Of a stretch of DNA of 10,300 bases, positions 1 through 7,559 are shown piece after piece. The stretch's first letter is position 1. Every line of letters starts with the position of its first letter. The stretch spans positions 1 to 10,300 of the forward strand of contig MDYQ01000435.1 of assembly GCA_003024175.1 (NCBI GenBank), read 5' to 3'. Below the pieces are notes generated by a model. The model worked only from the letters and a program-made list of their open reading frames with translations. It was not told the DNA's origin and ran no database searches. Source of the DNA: Planoprotostelium fungivorum (Eukaryota > Evosea > Variosea > Cavosteliida > Cavosteliaceae). The position numbers were made by a program, and so were the translations under genes.

Positions 1-64
1 GTGAAACACTTGGAATCTTGAGATGAGCCAGATCGCCCCAGATGGTTTTCTTCTGTTTCAAGTC
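1..64. repeat. 64-bp perfect direct repeat, copy A
   Basis: Identical base for base to 1866-1929 and in the same orientation. The copy may extend leftwards beyond the window. On the right it ends at base 64, where the two copies diverge completely. Confidence 0.95.
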
Positions 65-88
65 ATATTGCACTTGGCTCGAATTTCT
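1..88 (-). CDS. Partial paralogous exon of the neighbouring metallopeptidase gene
   Basis: Bases 1-64 are identical to 1866-1929, inside exon 1 of the metallopeptidase gene, and read in the same frame as DLKQKKTIWGDLAHLKIPS. Identity stops at base 65, which corresponds to the point just after the signal peptide in the intact gene. Upstream, the frame stays open to an intron-like acceptor (CTAAAAC then ACAG, ending at 89), giving a possible exon at 1-88. No signal peptide is visible on this side. It could be the edge of a second gene of the family with a different 5' end, or a duplicated fragment. The rest lies outside the window, so I cannot say whether it is functional. Confidence 0.4.
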
Positions 89-496
89 CTGTTTGTCGTT
101 TTAGGTGAAAATATGACGTCAAAGATTTCTCTTGATAGTGGGGACTTGGTAGATGTCCTTGTCCTGTCGCCATTTGTGACGAAATCAGTCGACTGATCTG
201 ACCACTCCTCATCGATGAGGTTCTCCCTCTGTGGGTGTAAAAATCGGTTGGTAGATCTTGAATTACGTGTCTTTCAGTGAATTTTCGGTGGATCACGTAT
301 TCTTCGAAAAGTTTCGATCCGTGTTCACATGTGTACAATGATTTGTGCCGCCGGCCTCTCCCCCCCTTCCTACGTAAGCCCTCTGACCCAATTGGATTTC
401 AATTCAGGAGATAAATATAATATAATGATATAATAAGGAGATAATATAAATGTATGCCAATGTTTTATTCGGTGTCTCCCATCAACTTTCGTCGAT
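65..496. other. Intergenic stretch without a supported gene
   Basis: A minus-strand open frame (about 337-63) has no ATG start, no recognisable motif and no convincing partner exon, so I do not call it. Bases 405-452 are a low-complexity AT-rich tract (repeats of ATAATATAA and GGAGATAA type) downstream of the metallopeptidase stop codon. The only clear signal is the poly(A) signal at 464-469. Confidence 0.5.
464..469 (-). terminator. Poly(A) signal of the metallopeptidase gene
   Basis: AATAAA on the minus strand, about 27 nt past the TAG stop at 499-497. It implies a very short 3' UTR. Confidence 0.7.
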
Positions 497-1983
497 CTAT
501 GCGCGAAGTGTCCACTTCTGACAGTCTGATCCACTGTCTGTGGCAAACTGAACACCCTGCACTGCTTTGTTTGCACAAGCAGAGTCCTCCAAGACCAATT
601 GATTCGCTCGACTGACGATCTTGTAATAACCTACGTCCACCTTCAGTCCTCGCATCGATGTCTTCCTCTCACCTTGTCCAACGGAGATGAAGCTCCACTG
701 TTGGTTCGTCTTACCGTTTCGCTCGTTTTTGTACCAGACGGGAGACTCTCCCGCTTTCTTTCTTCCAGATGCATCAATGCAGATCTTGTCCACTTCATCG
801 CAGATGAGAACGTAATCGTATCCGCCCGTGACGATGTGCCACCTTCTCGTCAGTTTCGGATCGGTCGCGATGTTTAAACCGTTGACACCCAGAGACCTGT
901 TCGACTTCGAAGTGATGTAGTACTGCGTCGTTTCAGTTGAGATCGTCATCATCATCAGCTTCACGATACGTACGAGAGTGGAAGGATTGAATGGTGCGGG
1001 GTTGTAGAGGTAAGGAAGAGAAGCTTTTGCGATCAGCCTCTGGTTGTTCCAGCATGACAGTTGACCCTTCGTGTAGACATCTTCCTTGGAGTTGTTTCTG
1101 GCAAAGAAGGTCCACACGATGCAAGACTCTGCGAAGCTCTACAACGAATTCAATTCAATTCCACGCTCTTCAGATGAAGAGTGTCACCTCTGCATAGGAG
1201 GACTGAGCGTAACGATTGGTGACGCAAGTGTCTTTCTGATTCGAATTAGAGAGGCCAATTGCCCGACGGCCTCACCTGTAGAGCATTGTCCCAGGCTGGG
1301 GAAGAGGTGATACCATACGCTGTACTTTCGTCAGACGAGATCATCGGATCATCCATGACGGATCACCGGCATCGAAACAGTGACCGCTCTCGTGCACTAT
1401 AGTGTTTGACGGCCAATCACCCCTAGACATCATCAGATCTCTCGTTCATGCGACATCGAGACGAACATGAGAGTGACGGAACCAGACACGGCGTAGGCGA
1501 CTCCTTTGCCTCCGTCCCGTTGTGACGGCTTAGATGTCACTTTTCTCACGGCCGAACGGATGGACACCGGCACCTGCCTCCATCAGAGAAGAAAAGAAGA
1601 GAGAAGCATCACATAAGCGAATCGGTCGGCTAAGACAGTCAAGTTCATGCCGTGTTTCTGACACAGACAGAAGAACACAGAGATTCCATCAGCGTAGAGG
1701 ACCTTGTAGACGCTGTCTACCGGGAAGCCGTTGTTCGCTGCGCCGGACTGTCGACTCTTCATTTGTGATTCGGATCAGATCGTCTCACTTTAGAACTGCA
1801 TGCTTCAGATGCTTCACAGATCGATTTGTCCGTCTGTGGTAGGTACTTGTAGGTAGGTGGAGTAGGTGAAACACTTGGAATCTTGAGATGAGCCAGATCG
1901 CCCCAGATGGTTTTCTTCTGTTTCAAGTCCACTGCCGCATGTGCCAGAAGGATGCACGCGAAGAGAAAGAGAAGTCGCAGCAT
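497..1983 (-). CDS. Secreted HExxH zinc metallopeptidase with C-terminal ricin-type lectin domain
   Basis: Seven exons on the minus strand: 1983-1789, 1747-1613, 1573-1455, 1422-1367, 1319-1276, 1235-1188 and 1138-497, about 412 residues. The ATG opens a signal peptide (MLRLLFLFACILLAHAA), so the product is probably secreted. HESGH at about 160-164 is the zinc-binding, catalytic HExxH. NRYAQSSYAESFAES at about 190-204 resembles the downstream segment of secreted fungal-type metallopeptidases that supplies the third zinc ligand. From about residue 265 a ricin B-like beta-trefoil follows, with QxW-type motifs NQQW (344-347) and CQKW (405-408), presumably binding carbohydrate. There is no ribosome-inactivating chain. 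The family is known for extracellular protein degradation; the substrate is unknown. The third intron is uncertain: donor GTCGCA (32 nt) or GTTCGT (43 nt), both in frame. Confidence 0.85.
1866..1929. repeat. 64-bp perfect direct repeat, copy B (within exon 1)
   Basis: Identical to bases 1-64. It covers the codons just after the signal peptide of the metallopeptidase, and its 5' limit coincides with the junction between signal peptide and mature protein. Confidence 0.95.
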
Positions 1984-2120
1984 GCTTGACCGCATGTCTG
2001 TCTGAGAGGAGTGAAACCACAGGACCGACAAAAAGGAAAATTCGGGTCAGATGTCATGCGTCATCTGTTTATTTGAAGAGGGACGCAGCTTCTCTGTCCT
2101 CCTACTGAATTACAAAGGAC
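1984..2120 (-). promoter_or_regulatory. Probable upstream region of the metallopeptidase, next to the transposon
   Basis: This 137-bp stretch lies between the metallopeptidase ATG and the left target-site copy. No TATA box is convincing. The transposon inserted about 140 bp upstream of the start codon, so it may have separated or replaced distal promoter elements. Confidence 0.35.
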
Positions 2121-2124
2121 AATG
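2121..2124. repeat. Target-site duplication, left copy (AATG)
   Basis: AATG abuts the left inverted repeat and recurs at 7588-7591 directly after the right one. Four matching bases alone are weak evidence, but they fall exactly at both termini. Confidence 0.7.
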
Positions 2125-2152
2125 AAAGCCGTCTAGAATAAAATCGACCCAG
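2125..2152 (+). repeat. Left terminal inverted repeat
   Basis: It begins AAAGCCGTCTAGAA and ends ATCGACCCAG. It matches the reverse complement of 7560-7587 except for one base (T at 2139, C in the other copy). It contains the palindrome TCTAGA. Confidence 0.92.
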
Positions 2153-2163
2153 GGCCTGGTCGT

Positions 2164-2189
2164 GTAACTGGAGCGATATCGCTGTAACT
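2164..2189 (+). repeat. Left subterminal half-sites around a 12-bp palindrome
   Basis: GTAACT occurs at 2164-2169 and again at 2184-2189, a 20-bp period, starting 11 bp inside the inverted repeat. Between them lies the perfect palindrome AGCGATATCGCT (2172-2183). GTAACT is the complement of the AGTTAC half-site found in the intronic palindromes and, in the opposite orientation, near the right end. Probably a protein-binding site used in transposition or regulation. Confidence 0.65.
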
Positions 2190-2214
2190 CGCTGAAATAT
2201 GCCAAATGCGAAGA

Positions 2215-2220
2215 TTTATT
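2215..2220 (-). terminator. Poly(A) signal overlapping the transposase stop codon
   Basis: Minus-strand AATAAA contains the TAA stop (2218-2216). Cleavage would then fall inside the 91-bp left terminal region, so the mRNA end would lie close to the transposon end. Confidence 0.6.
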
Positions 2221-5099
2221 CCCCCATCTCTCTGCGATGATCGTCCAGAAACATTTCGCACATGTCGTCGAGATCTTCAAGATCTTCGGAGAACATCATC
2301 TGATGGAAGAGGTCTGTGTGATGTTGATGGATGCTAGCGCTGAGAATCTCTTCGTCTCTGACCTCTTGTGATGACGGAGGCAAGACATTTGCTTCCAGCC
2401 ATCCCCGCTGCAGAGGGAGAACAGTCCTTCCTTCTTTCAGGTGATGCTTTTCAATGTTTTTCAAATTCTTGACCGTGATCTGTCTGGCATTGGTAAGGGT
2501 AACCTTGTCATAGACCATGGAATTGATGTGCACTGCATGAATCAGTAAAGTCAGACGCAGTAACATACCTTTCATTGTGTGCTCTGACTCTGAGTATCTC
2601 CCTCTGTTGTTGTTTATGTCTGTGGCTTGGTTTGAAGCTGTGTATTCATAAACTCTGACAGTAAATTCTGTTCTTGAATCCTTTCTGAGCACCCGTGCTA
2701 CAGCCAATTCAGTACCATAGACCTCTCTGTCTGCCAATAGAGATACCAAAGCGCCTTCTATGAGGGAAGATGTGGTGTTCTGATCAAATTGCTGTGGTCT
2801 GACAACTGATACAAAGGGAGCTGGCTCTGGACATGCTGCTGATCGGAATACAGGTGATATAGCAGATGGCAAAGGGCATCCCAATCAAGAATCTGAGGTG
2901 GAGGACTATCAAAAACAGGATCTTTGAAGAAGTTCAGCCACCACTGTTGGTGTTTTCTGTTTGCTAAAGAATCTAATGTGGACTCATCACGGAGTGACTT
3001 GTACATCTGTGGCTGACTTGGGTCAGTGTTATCCAGTTATGGTGTAACTCACATCAAGACTCATGTGTGGAAGGACTTGGGGGGCATCCCATGTGGCATT
3101 ATTTTGGAAGATAAAAATTGGACGTGCAGGAGTATGGCTATCATGGACAAGATCTTGCCATCCAAGCCAATTGGAATCTGTTATGTACTCCTTGTATAGG
3201 AATCCTGCTCTGGCCTGATCCCCTTCACCAAATATCTTAACTTCAAATGCCCTCGCCCGACTAATGCCTTCCCACTGAGTGACTACAGGAGAGTAGCATT
3301 TGGCAAAATCATAGAACTGAGCTAACTATATGATGGATGTTATTAGATGAGCACACTAATAACACACCCTGATGCCACCAGGATGAGCCTCATTTTTTCT
3401 GTTCCATGCCTCTTGCACCCACTGATCCCAATTGAGAGGAGATAATAGGCCAGACCGGTTGATTTTGGATGCAACAGCAGCAAACATTTGATCAACATCC
3501 CAATGTGTATGTCCTGCCTTTATGAGTTTCCAGTTTTCTAAAATTGTCACCTTGAAGCATACAGTAAATTAGAACCCTCTTGAATATCCCTCTATGAACA
3601 AGGTCACCAGCAAATGCTATGACAGTTGAGCATTTGTTCTCTTTAGAAGTGTTGTCCAATAGAATCTCCAAAACAGAATTAGAATTGATTGCCCCATTCT
3701 GCTTCAACCATGTGATGTGCTCCACCACAATGGAGCAGGTGGTATTGGGACCACCAGGCCAAATGTCTGGCCAACAGTATAAGACTTTTTTACTACGACC
3801 ATGATCAATGAGGCCAAAAATCTGATCTGGGTCAGACAGTTACAATGTAACCATTCACCTTAAGCTTGAGTCTCTCTACCCCTGAGAATCCTTTGATTGT
3901 TGGACGTATTTCAGGTATCAATGGTGTTCTCATGCCATCAATGGATATGTGTGTAATAGTTGCAGAATGCATAGATTGCATCTTTCTGATTGCAGATTCT
4001 GCTCGTTGATTCTTGAATATCTCCAAGTGTCTCTGATATGCTATTGACCATGTCAACCTGCATGTATGAGTTTGTTATCTAATGTAATGATCACCTTTCT
4101 TCAATTGATGCATTGCGAGTCTCCATTCTTTTGAATGCTAAATGAACACAATCATCACATCTGCCAAGAGTAGTCTTGCGGCACCACTTGTAATTTCCAA
4201 AGTGTTTTTGAAGGATGTAGTAGAAAGTGGAAGAAGGTAGTTGGGATTGGTTTGTGATGTCCAAAGTGTGCAACAGATCATGATAAACTGTTGTCCTATT
4301 TTTTTTAGAAGAACAGTTATGCTGTAACTCACTTGTCTAAGCACAGTGGAAGATGTATCTCATCACAATTTGGTTGGATCTCAGAGATAAGAGCAAAAGT
4401 GTTGGTTAACCATTGTATGGCATTTTCTGTGGTCTCCTTCAATTTGGATTTTCCAATGTTACCATGTGGTGCAGGTGCCATGAAGCGTCTTGCTTGCTTG
4501 AATGTGTAAAGCCCAACTGCCAAAGACCTGCAGATGGCAACACTGCAAATCTGTTTTCCCATAAAATTAATCTGCCATTTGCCAAATGAACCTTCTTTTG
4601 TCAGAGCTGTTTGCAATTGCTATCACCTGACTTGGCCCCTTCAGTGATAAGTCTTCTCATGTAATTGTGCCTCTGTACATGATTCAAAGAATGGAAATTT
4701 TCTCTTTCTTTGTCTATGTCATCCACAGCCAGTTTCCTCCTCAAGTTAGAACAGTTACAATGTAACCAGATCACCTCAAGCACATATCTTGACAGCACAC
4801 AAACCATTCTGTGGTTGGTGCAATCAGTCTCTTCCGCTTTTTTTTATTCTTGGATGTTGGAAGGATGTCATACAAAAATCTTTCTTCAAAGATGACAGTC
4901 CATTCTTGTATCTGAGCAAATGAGATCTCAAGTTACAGCATAACTGGATCTCACCATATCTTGTGACATTATGACAGCTGACAGGAGAGTGACAGGAACA
5001 TGGTGGAAGTTTGGTTATGATAAAATGGCGAAGGCCTGTGACAATGGCATATTCAATGAATAGATCTGCAGAAACACATTCTGTGAAGATATGTCTCAT
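2216..5099 (-). CDS. DUF7869-like probable DDE transposase of the element
   Basis: Twelve exons: 5099-4955, 4904-4775, 4739-4627, 4594-4333, 4295-4095, 4057-3859, 3821-3551, 3513-3368, 3325-3053, 3006-2852, 2798-2569 and 2532-2216; 813 residues. All phases close. An N-terminal cysteine/histidine-rich stretch (CSCHSPVSCHN) and GRCDDC (261-266) suggest zinc binding. The core shows SIDG (D324), LLDNTSKENK (D406, N407) and GHTHWDVDQMF (441-451, D446 and D448). The D-DN-GHTHxDxDQ layout is, from memory, that of DUF7869 proteins of eukaryotic mobile elements; an RNase H-like catalytic fold is inferred. The C-terminus is acidic. Five of eleven introns hold the palindrome. The 36-nt intron at 2568-2533 is a multiple of three and could be retained. 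The start is the first usable ATG; an extra 5' exon is possible. Confidence 0.82.
3035..3049. repeat. Intronic interrupted palindrome 1
   Basis: AGTTAT-GGT-GTAACT in the 46-nt intron 3052-3007 of the transposase gene. The arms match except at the innermost pair. Confidence 0.85.
3838..3852. repeat. Intronic interrupted palindrome 2
   Basis: AGTTAC-AAT-GTAACC in the 37-nt intron 3858-3822 of the transposase gene. The outermost pair deviates. Confidence 0.85.
4315..4329. repeat. Intronic interrupted palindrome 3
   Basis: AGTTAT-GCT-GTAACT in the 37-nt intron 4332-4296 of the transposase gene, which also has a strong U-rich tract before its acceptor. Confidence 0.85.
4753..4767. repeat. Intronic interrupted palindrome 4
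   Basis: AGTTAC-AAT-GTAACC in the 35-nt intron 4774-4740 of the transposase gene. The same 15-mer as the copy at 3838. Confidence 0.85.
4931..4945. repeat. Intronic interrupted palindrome 5
   Basis: AGTTAC-AGC-ATAACT in the 50-nt intron 4954-4905, the first intron of the transposase gene. Confidence 0.85.
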
Positions 5100-5277
5100 T
5101 GTCTCAGCATGTAATTGTAAATGTCTGACTCAATTGCATTATGTGAGTATCTGTCATGTTCTGTTGACAGGAAGTGCCATTTGTAAGTTTAAATTGCATT
5201 CACTGAATGACAAAGCACAAAATGACAGATATTGAAGGGAACTCATTATTTACAAAGTCAGACAACAGACACCACAC
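5100..5277. promoter_or_regulatory. Divergent promoter region between the two transposon genes
   Basis: This 178-bp gap separates the two start codons and must hold the promoters, and possibly short leader exons, of both genes. On the plus strand there are a consensus donor (GTAAGT at 5182) and possible acceptors (GACAG near 5230, GAAG near 5237), so a 5' leader intron of the ParB-like gene is possible. I found no coding exon that joins in frame. The stretch has no CpG and no clear TATA box. Confidence 0.45.
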
Positions 5278-7493
5278 ATGCCAGTCTCTGAAGATAAAGT
5301 TACATACTCTGAGCTCAAGGTCAAATTCTGCACTGTAAGTGGACTGATCAGTTACATCATAACTGACTCCAGAAGAATCTGCAAGACATAGAGCTGTATA
5401 AGATGGTACCAGGCACTTTTTGCATCACTACTCAGACGGGAGTGAATGCCATTCTGGCATCCATTGAGAGTCAGAAGAGTGCACGCAGTGATGGACTCAT
5501 TCCAGATTGCCATTTCATTGTACAAGAGTTTATGGAAGAGGAAGTCAAGAGGTACAAGGTGAGATTGAACACAGTTACACAGTAACTGACACACAAAGGT
5601 TTTGGATGGTTGTCATCGACTGGAAGCATTCAGATCACTTCCATCTCATGCACCTACCACTTGGAAGTGCTATGTCATTCCACTTGATGTCCCTTTGTCA
5701 ACTGAGGAAGAGATGATTCTGTGTGCTGGAGCCAACAATGAACACCTCTCAGTTGTGAAGACAACCATCCTTGAGAGACTCATCACAATTCACACCTTTG
5801 CCCATGCTCATGCTGCTCGATACATGACATCGGACGAAGGATATCAGGTCAGCAAGATCACAAATATATTGGTGAGTGGTTACGATGTAACTGAATTAAC
5901 TCTACTCAGGCCACGGCTGCTGACGAGCGCTTTTCGGAATCCCTTATGAAGAAGTACTGTGCCTTCTTGAAGAGTCTCGATCAAGATGCCATGAAGTGTC
6001 TCATAGAGATTTACCGCCAACGCGGACCAGAAGCGGAGATCGTCATCAATCACTTCACCGATTCCGATTTTAAAGAGCTACAAGGAAAGATCTTCGAAGG
6101 AGCCAGCCCACAACGACGGGTCATCAACTTCTCATTTTCGACGGCTTCAAAACAGACGAGAGAGACATGCGCAGGATTCTCGAGAGAGCTACTGCTACAA
6201 TTTAAACGCATTGAGGAGGTGCCCTATTCGTCAGTTACACTATAACTTCGTTTAAATCAAATCAGATACAACTGAACGTCAGTGAGGAATGGGAAGATTT
6301 GAACGGTCGATTGAAGGATACCCTTGGCAAGTTTGGCGAGGAACACTGGCAGGCTATCAAACAATCGTATGCTGCAGGCAACTCCGACGATGTCGTTTCT
6401 CTTATGAGAGATTTTGCTTTACACAGCGAGGAACAGACCAACAAGAGATCGGCAGATGATGCATTGACCGAACCAATCAAGAAACGAAGAACACCAAAGA
6501 AGGTGTGTTTCTTTTATCTCCGACCATCTTTCCTCGTATGATTGCTGACATCTTTAGGACTGTGAACCACAACTTGTCTCCGATGAGCTGCAGCGTCTGG
6601 TGACGGAGACCATCATCAAATCACCAGACTGGAAACCTACGCTGGTCAATTTGGGTTTTCCTCACCTTCTAAACCTTGAAGATACGGACAGGAGATTGTT
6701 CTCTGATTCCATCATCATCGTGAACTGTCTCACTGAGGCCGAGGTCAACAGTGCCACGTCTGAACTGCAACAGTGGAAACACCACGAACAACATATCCGT
6801 CTCTACATTCAGATGTCTCACCCAGATACTGGAGTGATGGGCATCCCAAACCAAGTCCTTCACGTCCTCGTATACACACCACGCACCAGGAGAATGACGG
6901 TGAGTCAGTTACAGTTGAACTGATCTCACTCGTTGTTCAGAAGCTTCCTTCTGGTGGCATCGCTTCCAACTTCCTCTCCCACAACCATTCATCTCTCGTC
7001 ACTTCCCTTCTCAAACAAAATGGGGATGCCACTGCTCGCTCAATCTCAGTGTTGAATTGGGAGAAGATACTTGTCACGCTCTTTCCATCAACTGAGGTGT
7101 GTCCTGATGGTGACGATCTTCATCTCACAATTAGCAGAAAAAGAAGAAACAGAAGAGAGGAAACAAGTCAGACGATGAAGACACATCAGACGTGGGAAAG
7201 AAGTCCGAGAAGGCAAAAGGAAAGAAGACAGATGTTAAGAAGTCGAGGGACAAGGCGGCTATGCAACCTGGCCAGAAGGTGTATGATTTTGAGCCTGGGA
7301 TCGGTTCGCTCGCATCAGTCGCCATCCGCCATGGCTTCTCCTTTTACGCGTCCGCCGAGGGACCGTCGTGTGACAAAAGAGGTGACATCCCGAGTTTATT
7401 CATATCTCACGTCACGCAGTTCTCTTGCAGGGCGTGCATCTTTCCACATCTGGCGAAGAGATCAGCGAGTATTTGAAGAAGCAGAATAAATAG
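5278..7493 (+). CDS. ParB/sulfiredoxin-like domain protein of the transposon
   Basis: Nine exons: 5278-5334, 5373-5558, 5599-5871, 5910-6218, 6266-6502, 6558-6899, 6941-7096, 7135-7381 and 7420-7493; 626 residues, all phases closing. Residues about 20-150 look like a ParB/Srx fold: a SI...DGLIPDCHFIV segment, then RYKVLDGCHRLEAF with DGCHRLEA at 84-91, and an extended tail ending in ANNEHL. The motif sits where ParB proteins have GERR and sulfiredoxin has its GGCHR cysteine loop. A probable nuclear localisation signal (KKRRTPKK) lies near 345-354 and a Lys-rich, acidic-patched linker at about 521-565. FEPGIGSLASVAIRHG near the end faintly recalls a methyltransferase glycine loop, but I do not claim that. 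It may bind the element's repeated palindromes or act on DNA; inferred only. The ATG at 5278 is the first in frame. Confidence 0.8.
5350..5364. repeat. Intronic interrupted palindrome 6
   Basis: AGTTAC-ATC-ATAACT in the first intron (5335-5372) of the ParB-like gene. Confidence 0.85.
5573..5587. repeat. Intronic interrupted palindrome 7 (perfect)
   Basis: AGTTAC-ACA-GTAACT, the only copy with perfectly matching arms, in intron 5559-5598. This intron lies directly before the exon that begins with the DGCHR motif. Confidence 0.87.
5878..5892. repeat. Intronic interrupted palindrome 8
   Basis: GGTTAC-GAT-GTAACT in the 38-nt intron 5872-5909 of the ParB-like gene. Confidence 0.85.
6233..6247. 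repeat. Intronic interrupted palindrome 9
   Basis: AGTTAC-ACT-ATAACT in the 47-nt intron 6219-6265 of the ParB-like gene. Confidence 0.85.
6907..6921. repeat. Intronic interrupted palindrome 10 (degenerate)
   Basis: AGTTAC-AGT-TGAACT in the 41-nt intron 6900-6940. The left arm is canonical; the right arm departs at two bases. Confidence 0.65.
7485..7490 (+). terminator. Poly(A) signal abutting the ParB-like gene stop codon
   Basis: AATAAA forms the last two sense codons and is followed at once by the TAG stop (7491-7493). This mirrors the AATAAA over the stop codon at the other end of the element. Confidence 0.55.
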
Positions 7494-7495
7494 AC

Positions 7496-7549
7496 AGTTA
7501 CAGTTACAGTTGAAATCTTCGTAGTTATAGTCTCATAGCTCAAAGTTAT
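7496..7549 (+). repeat. Right subterminal half-sites, 21-bp phased
   Basis: AGTTAC at 7496-7501 and 7502-7507, then AGTTAT at 7523-7528 and 7544-7549. The last three are 21 bp apart, and the outermost ends 10 bp inside the inverted repeat. The orientation is opposite to the left-end half-sites, as expected for mirrored ends of one transposon. Confidence 0.65.
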
Positions 7550-7559
7550 ACTGGGCGGT

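Noticed and set aside
63-338. Minus-strand open frame of 91 codons as a gene
   Set aside because: No ATG start, no motif, and its frame is not the one that continues into the duplicated exon at 1-64.
599-877. Plus-strand open frame
   Set aside because: Antisense to the lectin domain of the metallopeptidase gene; no motif.
1534-1842. Plus-strand open frame, Arg/Ser-rich
   Set aside because: Antisense to exons 1-3 of the metallopeptidase gene, whose phases and motifs fit.
4601-4627. Frameshift disabling the transposase
   Set aside because: The frame change is explained by a 32-nt GTGATA...AAAG intron (4626-4595) that restores a continuous family-like sequence.
3035-6921. CRISPR-like array of short repeats
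   Set aside because: Spacing is irregular (about 180-800 bp), the repeats are short interrupted palindromes inside introns, and the host is eukaryotic.
3007-6940. Intronic palindromes as conserved RNA hairpins that help splicing
   Set aside because: Not excluded, but C-A mismatches occur at the innermost pair in three copies (4931, 5350, 6233) and A-C at the outer pair in two (3838, 4753) without compensation, and the same half-site recurs outside introns near both ends. The 3' arm contains TAAC and could also serve as a branch point in some introns.
7131-7325. Minus-strand frame rich in Phe and Ser
   Set aside because: It is the antisense of the Lys-rich, acidic-patched linker of the ParB-like protein.
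7260-7380. Methyltransferase domain at the end of the ParB-like protein
   Set aside because: DFEPGIGSLASVAIRHG only loosely resembles the glycine-rich SAM loop; no further methyltransferase motif follows and the protein ends about 50 residues later.
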